Made by a program: the position numbers and the translations under genes | The notes under the pieces: model-generated | The model's database searches: none | What the model was told of the DNA's origin: nothing | Seen by the model: the letters and a program-made list of their open reading frames with translations, nothing else | NCBI RefSeq assembly: GCF_009733735.1 | Contig: NZ_WNJP01000002.1 | Span: 1 to 53,474 of the forward strand | Length of the DNA: 53,474 nucleotides | Reading direction: 5' to 3' | Origin: Sandarakinorhabdus oryzae | Lineage (GTDB): Bacteria > Pseudomonadota > Alphaproteobacteria > Sphingomonadales > Sphingomonadaceae | In this document: positions 9,276 through 17,669 of the stretch, piece by piece | Position numbering within the stretch: position 1 is the first letter of the stretch | How the letters are laid out: every line of letters starts with the position of its first letter

Positions 9276-9604
9276 GCCGGCTGCCCGTCACACCACAGCG
9301 TGGCAAAATCCCGCCGCCGTGGCTCGCGGTCGATCACGCGCACCGTCAGGATCTGGTCGCGCCACCGCAGCCGGACGGTCAGGCCAAGATCATCGCGATC
9401 GCGCAGCACCACCTGCCAGCGGCGATCTGACCGCACCGCTTCGCCGGCGACTTGCCGTGCCGCCGCACCATCGCGGTTCACCTGGGCAAACACGGTTTCC
9501 ACCACCATCCAGCGGCCAACATCGTCGGCCGCGGCATCGCGCGCCGCCTGCCAGCGCTCGATCGTCACGCGCTCGTCCAGCGCGCCTGCCTGTTCACCAT
9601 CCAT
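9272..9604 (-). CDS. Head-tail adaptor/stopper protein (GTA g7-like)
   Basis: 110 residues from the ATG at 9604. The sequence LDERVTIERW, then VVETVFAQVNRDGAAARQVA and FATLWCDGQPA, resembles phage head-tail joining (head closure) proteins that start with a conserved RVTIER-type strand. The start is 5 bp after the stop of the connector gene. This protein closes the portal channel once DNA is packaged. Confidence 0.8.
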   Translation of the reverse strand: MDGEQAGALDERVTIERWQAARDAAADDVGRWMVVETVFAQVNRDGAAARQVAGEAVRSDRRWQVVLRDRDDLGLTVRLRWRDQILTVRVIDREPRRRDFATLWCDGQPA

Positions 9605-9609
9605 CGCGC

Positions 9610-10155
9610 TCACCCCAGTTGCATCCGCCGCCACGGCCGCCACAGCGCGGCCACGGCAGCCGGCGGCGGGCCGGCATCGGCGGCATCGCGATGGCTGAAC
9701 AAGTGGCTGACCAGGCGCACGATCCCGGCGCGCAGCGGTTCGGGCACGCCATTCCAATCCACGCCAATCCCGGCGCGAAACCGCGCCACCAGATTGACCG
9801 GCGTTGCCGTCGTCGAAGCCATGGGAATCTGGCCGATCAGCCGCACCCAGCCGGTGCCATCGGCGCCAATGTCGCTTTCCCACCCCGTTGCCAGCGCCTC
9901 ACCGGCGAGGAACAACCCGCTGATCTGCTGCACCGGACTGGCCTGCAGCCGCTGCCAGGCCAGATCGCAGGCCAGCCGCTGCTCGCCGTTGCGTTCGATC
10001 AGCCACTGGCCAATGAAGGCCTCGCACAGCGCCATGGCGGTGCGGATATGCCCGGCCAGCACGGCATCCTCGTCATCGCGCTCAAGCCTGAGCGCCGCCT
10101 TGCATTCGGCCAGGCCCACCACCAGCGGGCCGACGTCCCCGGTCACGACCGCCAT
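9610..10155 (-). CDS. Head-tail connector/adaptor protein (GTA g6-like, gp6 family)
   Basis: 181 residues. The ATG at 10155 overlaps the preceding stop by 1 nt (TGATG) and has GGAGG 7 nt upstream. The helical pattern LVVGLAECKAALRLERDDED and AHIRTAMALCEAFIGQWLIE is typical of gp6-like connectors, which form a ring under the portal. Here an unusual block of six genes separates it from the capsid gene; in the R. capsulatus GTA it directly follows capsid. Confidence 0.8.
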   Translation of the reverse strand: MAVVTGDVGPLVVGLAECKAALRLERDDEDAVLAGHIRTAMALCEAFIGQWLIERNGEQRLACDLAWQRLQASPVQQISGLFLAGEALATGWESDIGADGTGWVRLIGQIPMASTTATPVNLVARFRAGIGVDWNGVPEPLRAGIVRLVSHLFSHRDAADAGPPPAAVAALWRPWRRMQLG

Positions 10156-10433
10156 CACCGTTCCTCCACCCGCACCAGCAATGTGCGTTCATCGCTGCTG
10201 CCGTCCGACAGCGTCACCCGGTTGGTGACGCGATAGACACAGCCTGCCTCGCCGCCCGAAAGCGTGACGGCCGTGCGGCCGCCCTCAAGGCGCGCGCCAG
10301 ACAGCGTCAAGCTGCTCTGCACCGGCACCACCTGCCAGCTCGACTGGCTGATGGTCCGCCCGGCCAGATAGCCGGCATCCCAGTCGACGGCGTGCTCGAT
10401 CACGCCGCCCGGGTCCTTCAGGAAGATGGTCAT
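10155..10433 (-). CDS. Putative phage fiber-tail adaptor protein
   Basis: 92 residues from the ATG at 10433, with GAGG 5 nt upstream; an ATG at 10436 is also possible. The sequence FLKDPGGVIEHAVDWDAGYL, QSSWQVVPVQSSL, AVTLSGGEAGCVYRVTNRVT matches what I know as the phage fiber-tail adaptor family, an immunoglobulin-like beta fold. It suggests that the inserted block encodes a surface fiber or spike and its attachment point. This gene is not part of the core R. capsulatus GTA set. Confidence 0.6.
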   Translation of the reverse strand: MTIFLKDPGGVIEHAVDWDAGYLAGRTISQSSWQVVPVQSSLTLSGARLEGGRTAVTLSGGEAGCVYRVTNRVTLSDGSSDERTLLVRVEER

Positions 10434-10493
10434 CATCACCTCGATGTGGCTGAGGGTTGGCGGCAGTTCAGCGGCGTGCGGCCAGCCGCCCGC

Positions 10494-10862
10494 TCACAGC
10501 GGCGCTCCAATCTCCACCTGCCAACTGGCCACCTGAACGGGGCTGCCGGCCAGCAGCGGCTGCGCCGGGCAGGTGGTGACATAGAGCAGGCGCTGCCCCA
10601 CGCCGTCGACCAGGGCCACATGATCAGCCGTGCCCGCCGCCTGCGCCACCAGACCAGTGCGCGCCGCCACGCTCAGCCGGCGGGTGCCGGCGCTGCCAGG
10701 GGCCAGGCTGAAATCAGTCGCTGCCATGGCCGCTTCGGCCAATGCGCCGGCCACCGCGGCTGCATAGCTGGCCGGCTGGCCGGCAAGCAGCAGCATGCGG
10801 TTGGCGTCGGCCACCACGGCCAGCGCCGCATCCAGCACATCGTTGCTGGCGAATTTCGCCAT
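10494..10862 (-). CDS. Hypothetical virion-associated protein
   Basis: 122 residues, not recognised. It starts with an alanine-rich helical region (MAKFASNDVLDAALAVVADA) and ends with beta segments (HVALVDGVGQRLLYVTTCPA, SPVQVASWQVEIGAPL). AAGGAG lies 8 nt upstream of the ATG, so translation is well supported. Position in the inserted block beside a fiber-tail adaptor suggests a structural role. Confidence 0.65.
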   Translation of the reverse strand: MAKFASNDVLDAALAVVADANRMLLLAGQPASYAAAVAGALAEAAMAATDFSLAPGSAGTRRLSVAARTGLVAQAAGTADHVALVDGVGQRLLYVTTCPAQPLLAGSPVQVASWQVEIGAPL

Positions 10863-10893
10863 TGGCCTTGCTCCTTGGACAAAGTTTGCAGAT

Positions 10894-11076
10894 TCAGCGT
10901 TCGCGGACTGGCAGCACGGGCGGGGCCGCCCGCACCGCCAGCGCAGGCACCAGGGCCAGATTCAGTCGACCGCTGCGCAGCACAGCGTCCGCGCTGGTCA
11001 TCGGCAGCAGCGCAGCGGCCGGCGCGACGAGCGACGTCGGGCTTGCCATCAGCACGAGAAAATGGGTGAGGATCAT
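10894..11076 (-). CDS. Small hypothetical protein
   Basis: 60 residues, hydrophobic N-terminal half (MILTHFLVLMASPTSLVAPA) and no recognised domain. GGGAG is 7 nt before the ATG, and it is 12 bp downstream of the 928-residue esterase-like gene, so it is probably translated. It may be membrane-associated or a small structural peptide. Confidence 0.45.
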   Translation of the reverse strand: MILTHFLVLMASPTSLVAPAAALLPMTSADAVLRSGRLNLALVPALAVRAAPPVLPVRER

Positions 11077-11088
11077 GGGCGCACTCCC

Positions 11089-13875
11089 TCAACTCGCCGT
11101 GATCGCCAGCGCCTTCTCGCGCAGCACCGTCACGCCATCAGCTGCCATCAAACGAACCGAGACCGTGCGCGCCCCAGCAAACCTCTCTGTCGCCACCAAC
11201 CTGGCATCACCCCGCGTCGTCACTGCAACGCCCGATGTGATCCCGCCCGTCGCCGGGTGGCGGTTGATGCCTTGCAGTGGGTTTCCGGCCTGGGCGATAA
11301 GGTTGGTGCCGCCGCGATGGTTCTGGTTGTCATAAAGCAGACCATCAAAGCGTCGTTCGTTCAGTGTCGCCTCGTCGGCCTGCTGTGCGATTGTGGCGAA
11401 CGGCCAGTCGCGGGCATAATCCACGCGGGTCACACTGGCGTTGAACGCCGCGCCCGTGCTGGTCAGCACCGCGCGCGTCCCGCTCGCATCCAGCGCCACC
11501 GTAAAGCCGGTGTTGGTCCACGTGCTGCCGCCGTCCTGGCTGATCCAGAACAGCTCGGCGGCAATCGCCGCGGCGTTGAGCGTGCGCACCTTGCGGCCCA
11601 ATTCGATCTGGATCGATGTGCGCGTGCCATCGGTAAACCAGGGCCCGATCACGCGCGGGCCGTGCGCCTTGATCTTGCGGTTGTAGAACCAGGCCACGCT
11701 GCGGCCCAAGCCGCGCCCGATGCGCGCCTGTCCCACTTCGTTCTGATCGCTCGACGGGCTGCCACCACCGCCCGCCGTCGCGTTGCTGTGATAGGCCGGG
11801 TGGAGGCTGCCGCTGTTCGATGCCAGATGGTCGCTGAAACAGGGCATCAGCACGCCGCGGCTGCCCAATTCGTCCACCAGATCAAGGCAGCGGCTGCGAT
11901 AGTTGATCGCGCCATAGCTGGCCGCCTCAACCGACATGCGCCAGATCGGGAAAATCCCCCACGGCGCATTGGGCGCGTTGGGCAGGCGCGCATCAATCGC
12001 CGCCGTATAGGCCGCCCGCCCAGCCTGCGTCGTGACGATGGTGGGCCACATCATCAGGTGCACGTCGGCATGGCCACCCATCAGATAGCCATAATAGTTC
12101 ATCACACCGCTGGCGCTGCCATCGCTGGCCCCGGGCTCGGCCAATGTCGTTGGCCCCATCAGCGTCCAGGAGGCATGGCCAGACGGCACGGCGGTGTTGT
12201 CGATCCAGTTCTGCTGCCCCACGCCATTGATCGCCATGTTGACGACGATCAGCGGCACGCCCGGGTTATGGACGTTCCATTCATTGGCCATGCGCACCAG
12301 GCCCTGCCCGACAGCGGGCGTGGTGCCACCGACCACCCGCCACCAGCCCGGCGTCGGCCGCACATAGCCACTGGACGTGCCGCCGCGCTGATCGTTCAGC
12401 TTGACCATTGCCGCCTGCACACCGGCACTGGCCGCCACGCCAAGCCGGTTGACGCCCGGCGCCGCATCAGGCTCACCCATGGCAAACTGCTCGATCCCGG
12501 ACTGGCCATGCAGCCAGACAACCACGCCCACCAGCCAGTCGCCGCTGCTGGCCGCTTCCAGCGTCGTCAAATTGGCATCGCGCACCCGCAAGCGGTACGG
12601 CCCGCCCTCTGGGAGCGTGTCGCTGCAGGTCCAGTTGCCCGACGACAGCGTAAGACTGCCGCCCCAATCAAAGCCCGGCACGGCGGTGCCTGTCGCCTCC
12701 ACCTCCCAGCGGCGCTGCAGCGCCGTGGTGCTCACCGCGTCATAGGTGCCGGCGAACGTCCTGGCCCGCGTGCCGCGCCCGCCGATGCCCTTCACCACAT
12801 AGGGATTGATCGTCGGCGCGATTGCCCCCGCCGTCCAATGCGCCGGCGCGATGGTCGCTTCATCAACCAGGCCCGCGGCGTTGGCTGATCCGCCATCTGT
12901 CGGCACAAGATCAACCGAGGCCACCGAGCCGCTGTTGCTGAGGCCGGTGGCAAGATTGGTCAGCTTGTACCAATAGCGAACGTCTGCCTTGCCCTGCCCG
13001 CGATTGCTGGGAAGGTTGCTGTAAGGCAGTGTCCCCGCATTCATGTCGCTAACAAGCGTCGCATAGGTCTTGAAGGCATTGGCGCCGGATCCCGCCAGCG
13101 CCGCGATGGCGTCGTGGTGCGGGCGGCCAACGCCAGCCGCGCCGCTGCTGGGATTGTTGGCGGTGTCCCAGGGAAAATCCCCCACCACCAGTGCGACATG
13201 CTCCAGCACTGTGCCGACAACAGTGCGGATCGTACCGCTGCTGCCCTGCGCCACAAAGATCTGCGTCAACAGCCGCCCGGTCGTGTTGGTCAGCCAGTTG
13301 GCCGTGGTCGCGGTGGCCGCCACATAGGTTTCGGGCGTGCCGCCGTTGCGACAGATGCAGATGAAGTTTCGCCACGACGGGCTGGCATTGCTGCCCACGT
13401 TCATCACGCCATCGATGACCAGCACTGCTTCCGAAGCCAGCGGCGTGGCTGAAGCCAGCGGCAGCTGCGATTGCGTGGACGGCCAGTCGCCTTCGTTGGC
13501 CGCCGCGCTGGAGCCGCCCGAGCCGCCGGAATAGGCCGGCGTGCTGCTGCCGCTGGCATAGTTGATCCGGGGTCGGCGCTGTGTGGCGGCGACCGTGCTG
13601 TAGCCGGCCTGCGGGATGCGCAGGCTGGTGTCGGTGGTGCCACTAAACACCGCGGTATTGGCCGCGTCATATCCCAGGATCGCGGTCGCGCCGTTGCCGG
13701 CATAGCTGGTCGGCAGCCGCACCCAGGCTGCACGCCAGTGGCCAACAACGTCCGAACCGCTGAACGGCGCGCCGCCGAGGGCGGTCAGGTAATTGCGCTT
13801 GCCGGCGCCGGTGCCCTGATTGCTGCCGGGGATGCGCAGATCGCGCCCACCCTGGATTGCGACTTTGATCGCCAT
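11089..13875 (-). CDS. Large putative fiber/spike protein with SGNH-type (sialate O-acetylesterase-like) domain
   Basis: 928 residues, the largest product of the cluster. Residues 1 to about 310 are beta-rich and glycine-serine rich, probably a particle-binding or lectin-like domain. Residues about 445 to 735 resemble SGNH hydrolases: WLHGQSGIEQF (HGQS at 456-459) fits the nucleophile block, IVVNMAINGVGQQNW the second block, and SGSLHPAYHS (His692) the terminal histidine block, although the usual Asp three residues earlier is Gly. The C-terminal 190 residues are again beta-rich. Such domains remove acetyl groups from surface polysaccharides. The ATG overlaps the upstream stop by 1 nt. Confidence 0.55.
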   Translation of the reverse strand: MAIKVAIQGGRDLRIPGSNQGTGAGKRNYLTALGGAPFSGSDVVGHWRAAWVRLPTSYAGNGATAILGYDAANTAVFSGTTDTSLRIPQAGYSTVAATQRRPRINYASGSSTPAYSGGSGGSSAAANEGDWPSTQSQLPLASATPLASEAVLVIDGVMNVGSNASPSWRNFICICRNGGTPETYVAATATTANWLTNTTGRLLTQIFVAQGSSGTIRTVVGTVLEHVALVVGDFPWDTANNPSSGAAGVGRPHHDAIAALAGSGANAFKTYATLVSDMNAGTLPYSNLPSNRGQGKADVRYWYKLTNLATGLSNSGSVASVDLVPTDGGSANAAGLVDEATIAPAHWTAGAIAPTINPYVVKGIGGRGTRARTFAGTYDAVSTTALQRRWEVEATGTAVPGFDWGGSLTLSSGNWTCSDTLPEGGPYRLRVRDANLTTLEAASSGDWLVGVVVWLHGQSGIEQFAMGEPDAAPGVNRLGVAASAGVQAAMVKLNDQRGGTSSGYVRPTPGWWRVVGGTTPAVGQGLVRMANEWNVHNPGVPLIVVNMAINGVGQQNWIDNTAVPSGHASWTLMGPTTLAEPGASDGSASGVMNYYGYLMGGHADVHLMMWPTIVTTQAGRAAYTAAIDARLPNAPNAPWGIFPIWRMSVEAASYGAINYRSRCLDLVDELGSRGVLMPCFSDHLASNSGSLHPAYHSNATAGGGGSPSSDQNEVGQARIGRGLGRSVAWFYNRKIKAHGPRVIGPWFTDGTRTSIQIELGRKVRTLNAAAIAAELFWISQDGGSTWTNTGFTVALDASGTRAVLTSTGAAFNASVTRVDYARDWPFATIAQQADEATLNERRFDGLLYDNQNHRGGTNLIAQAGNPLQGINRHPATGGITSGVAVTTRGDARLVATERFAGARTVSVRLMAADGVTVLREKALAITAS

Positions 13876-14105
13876 CAGCCGTTCACCACTGCCAGGCCGG
13901 CATAATCTGCCGACGGGTTGCTATCTTCCACGATCACGAAATAGGCCCCGGCCGGGGCGTTGACCGGCGTCAGCGTGCCAACCGTCTGCACGCCCCACAC
14001 CGTCGTGACGCTGGTGGCAGTCAGGGCAAAATCGGGCTGGCCCGATACGGGCGGCACAAAGCGGCCGCTGCCCACGCGGCCAACACTGCCGGTCGCGCCG
14101 ATCAT
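13875..14105 (-). CDS. Small hypothetical structural protein
   Basis: 76 residues, beta-rich (SGQPDFALTATSVTTVWGVQ, GAYFVIVEDSNPSADYAG), with no recognised family. No Shine-Dalgarno is visible. It starts at a TGATG overlap with the preceding gene and ends in another with the esterase-like gene, so it is read only by coupled translation. A small decoration or fiber-base protein is possible. Confidence 0.55.
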   Translation of the reverse strand: MIGATGSVGRVGSGRFVPPVSGQPDFALTATSVTTVWGVQTVGTLTPVNAPAGAYFVIVEDSNPSADYAGLAVVNG

Positions 14106-14683
14106 CAGGCCACCGGCATGATGGTGAGGCTGCCATCGCTGGCGCCGTCACGGATGAAGCTGACGAATTGGCCGCTGGACATCCGCAGGTGGAATTTCTC
14201 GTCCGCCGCCAGCGGGATCGATCCGGGGCCCACGCTGGCACTCACCGTGCCGTCCCCCACCCGAAAGAAGCCGCGCACCGATGCGTGCAGCAACACCTCG
14301 CTCGCCACGATTGCCGTGGAGCGTACCTGGCCGGCTCCGGCCGTCGTCAGCCGTTGGCCGCTGGCATAATCATAACTGCGGGTGGTGGTGGCGAGCGTCT
14401 GAACCGCCACAGGCGCCCGCCCGGCTTCCAGCGCACCCAGCTTGGCGTTGACCGCAGCCAGGCTGGCTTCACTGGCGGCGCCAGCCGGCAATGGCAGGGC
14501 CGCCGCGCTGATCGCCACCGTGCCGGCCAGGCTGACCGGCAGGCGCGAACCCGCCACATCGGCCACGGCAATCGCCGTTTCGTCGGCGCCAAACGCCAGC
14601 TTGGCATAAGGGAAATGCACGCCGGCGATCTCGTCGGTGGCAAAGGCAATGCCGCCGGCCGGGGCGGTGATGTTGTTGGGCAT
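14105..14683 (-). CDS. Hypothetical phage-type structural protein
   Basis: 192 residues, first gene after capsid. It contains ALPLPAGAASEASLAAVNAK, a segment common in phage neck and fiber proteins, then beta strands ending in GQFVSFIRDGASDGSLTIM. AGGAG lies 6 nt before the ATG. It opens the inserted block and is separated from capsid by a strong stem-loop. A decoration or head-fiber attachment protein would fit. Confidence 0.55.
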   Translation of the reverse strand: MPNNITAPAGGIAFATDEIAGVHFPYAKLAFGADETAIAVADVAGSRLPVSLAGTVAISAAALPLPAGAASEASLAAVNAKLGALEAGRAPVAVQTLATTTRSYDYASGQRLTTAGAGQVRSTAIVASEVLLHASVRGFFRVGDGTVSASVGPGSIPLAADEKFHLRMSSGQFVSFIRDGASDGSLTIMPVA

Positions 14684-14744
14684 GGCGATCTCCTGCCCGG
14701 CGGTGATCCGCCGAACCCTGTAAATCCTTGTGCGAAGCGAAGGT

Positions 14745-14795
14745 GGGCGCTGCCGCTGGCGCGGGCGGGGGTGAAACCTGCCGGCGGCAGCGCCC
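14745..14795 (-). terminator. Strong stem-loop directly after the capsid gene (attenuator or mRNA stabiliser)
   Basis: GGGCGCTGCCGC (14745-14756) pairs perfectly with GCGGCAGCGCCC (14784-14795). The stem extends inward four more pairs, one of them a wobble. It begins 12 nt after the capsid stop codon and has no U-tract. It probably acts as a partial terminator or a 3' end that protects capsid mRNA. Confidence 0.6.
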
Positions 14796-14807
14796 CTTCA
14801 GCCGTCG

Positions 14808-15812
14808 TCAGACGGCGAAGCGCATCAGCTTGATCGCCCGGCTGTCCAGCACGGTGCCGCCAACGCGGCGGGTGGCATAGAAATGGACATAGGGCTTGTT
14901 GCTGTAGGGGTCTTTCAGCACGGTCGTGTCCGGCCGCTGGCTGATCAGGTAACCGGCCTGGAAGTTGCCGAAGGCGATCGACAGGCTGTCGGCGGCCACA
15001 TCGGGCATCGCATCGACTTCGACCACACGATAGCCCAGCAGCGTCTGCGGCTGGTCCGGACCCAGGCCCGGCTGCCAGATGAAGGCGCCATCGGTGGTCT
15101 TGAACTTGCGGATGCGCGCCAGCGTGGCACTGTTCATCACCCACACCGCGCCCTGGCGATAGGGGCTGGCGAGCGCATGCACCATGTCGATCAGCCTGTC
15201 CTGCGGGTTGGTCGCGGCAAAAGCGCCGGCCGCACCCGAGGTGATGAACTGCAGGGTGCCGAACGGACGCGTCAGATCCGCTGTCGCTGCATTGGGTGCA
15301 TTGAGGAACCCGCGCGGCTTGTTGACGCCATCACCCGTCACGAAGGCCACGCCCTCGGCCCGGGCAAACTCGCGCCCGATCTCCTCGCCCAGCCAGGCTT
15401 CCACATTGAAGCCGGCATCATCCAGCATCGCCTGGCTGGCGGCCGGATTGGCATAGAGCTCGCCCATCGGCGGCGCGATTTCGGAGAAGTTCGGCGTTTC
15501 CGTTTCCGGACGGGCCTGGGTTTCCGACACCCAGCCCGACACCACGCCGCTGGTGGTGATCAGGCGCCGATAATTGGCCGAACCGATATCCACCACCTGG
15601 GCAATGCTGCGGATCGGCGAGGCGGCCAGCAGCACACGGTTGATCACGTCATCGATCGCCAGCGGCACGCCCAGCCCGCCCTTGCCGGGCGTGGCGATGG
15701 TGGCCGCCTTTGCCTCCAGCGCCGGGCGCGGAAGCGGTGTTTCCACCGCGGCAGCGCCAGTTTCAGCCGTTTCGAACACCGCGGCCAGCGGATCAGTCTT
15801 CAGTTCCAGCAT
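14808..15812 (-). CDS. HK97-fold major capsid protein (GTA g5-like)
   Basis: 334 residues from the ATG at 15812; a GTG at 15815 is equally placed behind AGGAGGAG. Conserved capsid segments include SPIRSIAQVVDIGSANYRRL, VTGDGVNKPRGFLNAPN and LLGYRVVEVDAMPD, then IAFGNFQAGYLISQRP near the C-terminus. Only about 45 residues precede the conserved core, so the cleaved scaffolding segment is short compared with about 100 residues in HK97. The gene overlaps the protease gene by about 20 bp. Confidence 0.9.
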   Translation of the reverse strand: MLELKTDPLAAVFETAETGAAAVETPLPRPALEAKAATIATPGKGGLGVPLAIDDVINRVLLAASPIRSIAQVVDIGSANYRRLITTSGVVSGWVSETQARPETETPNFSEIAPPMGELYANPAASQAMLDDAGFNVEAWLGEEIGREFARAEGVAFVTGDGVNKPRGFLNAPNAATADLTRPFGTLQFITSGAAGAFAATNPQDRLIDMVHALASPYRQGAVWVMNSATLARIRKFKTTDGAFIWQPGLGPDQPQTLLGYRVVEVDAMPDVAADSLSIAFGNFQAGYLISQRPDTTVLKDPYSNKPYVHFYATRRVGGTVLDSRAIKLMRFAV

Positions 15813-16230
15813 CACTTTGCTCCTCCTGCCAGCCCAGCACTCGTGCTTCCCGTTGCATCGGGAAGGTCACCAGTGACACTTCAACAAGTTCGAGCCGCTC
15901 GAGGCGGCGGCCGCCCCGGGTCGGGCTGGCCGCCTTGACCCGGTAACCAAAACTCAGGCCATCGATGGCACCGGCCCGCACCAGGGCAGCCGCTTCGGCG
16001 CCGCGCCCGTTAGCGACGATGCGCGCCGTGATCCGCAGCCCGCGACCATCTTCCTTCAGGCTGTCCACGAACCCGATCGGTTCATTTGGCTTGTGCTGCC
16101 ACAACAACGGGATCGGCGCGGCGGCCTCGGCAAAAGCGCCCGGCACCACCACATCGCCGCCTTTGTCGGGCACAGCGAACACGCTGGCATAGCCGGCAAT
16201 GCGCAAGCTTTCTGTCACGGCCGCGCTCAT
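15793..16230 (-). CDS. HK97 family prohead protease (GTA g4-like)
   Basis: 145 residues. The serine protease triad of the family can be placed at His46 (LLWQHKPNEPIG), Ser93 (GAIDGLSFGYRV) and Glu117 (LVEVSLVTFP). It cleaves the N-terminal scaffold of capsid during head maturation. It overlaps the small membrane protein gene by 4 bp and capsid by about 20 bp. Confidence 0.88.
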   Translation of the reverse strand: MSAAVTESLRIAGYASVFAVPDKGGDVVVPGAFAEAAAPIPLLWQHKPNEPIGFVDSLKEDGRGLRITARIVANGRGAEAAALVRAGAIDGLSFGYRVKAASPTRGGRRLERLELVEVSLVTFPMQREARVLGWQEEQSDAGTED

Positions 16231-16532
16231 GGCTTTTCGCCCTGCAACAGGCCGATCTTGAAGCTCAGCCCCAGCAGCAGCAGCGCCACCAGCGTGCGCA
16301 TGACCCAGCCGACGAGGCTGCGCAGCGCCGACTTCTTCACATCGCGCCAGCCCTGCACCAGCTCACGCAGTTCCTGAATATCGTCACCGGCCCGCTCGTC
16401 CATCAGTCCGAGCCGCTTCAATGCACGCGCTGCGCCCGCATCGGCAGCCTCTTCAACAATTGCCTGCAGCGTGACTCGAGCGGCGCCTTGCGCCTCGGCT
16501 TGGGCCACAAGGCCCTCCAGGATGCCGGTCAT
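16227..16532 (-). CDS. Small membrane protein, DUF6127-like (GTA g3.5 position)
   Basis: 101 residues: a soluble helical N-terminal region (ILEGLVAQAEAQGAARVTLQ) and one C-terminal membrane helix (WVMRTLVALLLLGLSFKIGL). It occupies the place of g3.5 between portal and protease, with 4-bp overlaps on both sides. I recognise it as the DUF6127 type found in sphingomonad clusters of this kind. Its function is unknown. Confidence 0.65.
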   Translation of the reverse strand: MTGILEGLVAQAEAQGAARVTLQAIVEEAADAGAARALKRLGLMDERAGDDIQELRELVQGWRDVKKSALRSLVGWVMRTLVALLLLGLSFKIGLLQGEKP

Positions 16533-17650
16533 TGGCTGTTCTCCAGCCCAAGAATGCGCCGCTTTTCAGCGTCATCGAGGAAATCGGCCGCACTGACCTG
16601 CGCCCACAGCCGTTCCCGGTCTTCCGAAAGGGCGGGCACTGCATCGCGATCCAGCTTCAGCACCAGGCCAGGCCACCACCAGCCAAGATGCGCCGCCAGG
16701 GCGGTCAGCAGCCGGCCGAGCAGTGGCAGCAGCGTCAGCCGCCACAAGGCAACATTGGCCTCGCGATAATTGGCGTAGGTGTTGTCGCCCTTCATGCCCA
16801 GCAGCAGCGGCGGCACACCCAGGGCCAGCGCGATATCCCGCGCTGCCGCCTCGCGCATGCCGGCAAAATCCATCTCCGCCGGCGACAGGCTGAGCGCCTG
16901 CCAGCTCAGCCCACCTTCCAGCAGCATCGGCCGCCCGGCGTTGGCGGCGCCGGCAAAGGCGGCTTCCATTTCCGTCTTCAGGCGCTGGAACTGGTCCGGG
17001 CTTAACACCGAGCCATCACCAGGCTGGTACACAAGTGCGCCACTGGGGCGCGCCGCATTGTCAAGCAGCGCCTTGTTCCAGCGTGTCGCCGCATTGTGCA
17101 CGGCCACGGCCGCTGATGCGGCGCCCAGGCAGCCGGCGCCGTGATGATCATCGGTCGGGTGAAAACTGCGGATATGCAAAAGGCCGCCATGGGCGCCGAC
17201 CGGATAACGCCGCGTGGCCGTGCCGGCACGATAGACATGCGCCGCTGGCCAGCCTTCGCCGTCCACCTCGATGCTCACCCGTTCGGGTCGCAGCGCAAAC
17301 AATGCCGCCGGCAGGCCATCGGCGCCCACCGCCACATCAACATAAGCATTGCCATGCAGCAGCAGGTGGCCAGCGAGCGTTTCCAGCAGGCCGGGACCCG
17401 AAGCGCCAAAGCCGCAGCTGTGCAGCAGGGCCAGCGCCGGGTGAGCGCGCGGCTCGCTCACCACAGGGGCGCCGCCAGCGCTTTCGGTGATCATGCGGAT
17501 GGCGCGCGCTGCCACCGGATTGGCCAGGAACGCCGCCTGCACCTGGCCGGCATAGCTGCCGCCCTCCTCTACCAGCGGCATCGCCCAGCTGGGAATGCGC
17601 GGCCCTGCGCCGGGCGCAGCGGACTTGGTCCGCAAGAACGGCAATCGCAT
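16529..17650 (-). CDS. Phage/GTA portal protein (g3-like)
   Basis: 373 residues. Portal motifs are clear: AIRMITESAGGAPVV, LLLHGNAYVDVAVGADG, a poly-residue linker, then DIALALGVPPLLLGMKGDNT and YANYREANVALWRLTLLPLL. Twelve copies would form the DNA channel at the head vertex and dock the terminase. It starts 19 bp after the large terminase stop and overlaps the next gene by 4 bp. Confidence 0.92.
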   Translation of the reverse strand: MRLPFLRTKSAAPGAGPRIPSWAMPLVEEGGSYAGQVQAAFLANPVAARAIRMITESAGGAPVVSEPRAHPALALLHSCGFGASGPGLLETLAGHLLLHGNAYVDVAVGADGLPAALFALRPERVSIEVDGEGWPAAHVYRAGTATRRYPVGAHGGLLHIRSFHPTDDHHGAGCLGAASAAVAVHNAATRWNKALLDNAARPSGALVYQPGDGSVLSPDQFQRLKTEMEAAFAGAANAGRPMLLEGGLSWQALSLSPAEMDFAGMREAAARDIALALGVPPLLLGMKGDNTYANYREANVALWRLTLLPLLGRLLTALAAHLGWWWPGLVLKLDRDAVPALSEDRERLWAQVSAADFLDDAEKRRILGLENSQ

Positions 17651-17669
17651 GACTGTATAACCTTATGGG

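Noticed and set aside
10795-12888. A 697-codon open frame on the plus strand
   Set aside because: Antisense to the esterase-like gene, whose minus-strand frame has coherent domains and overlapping start/stop signals.
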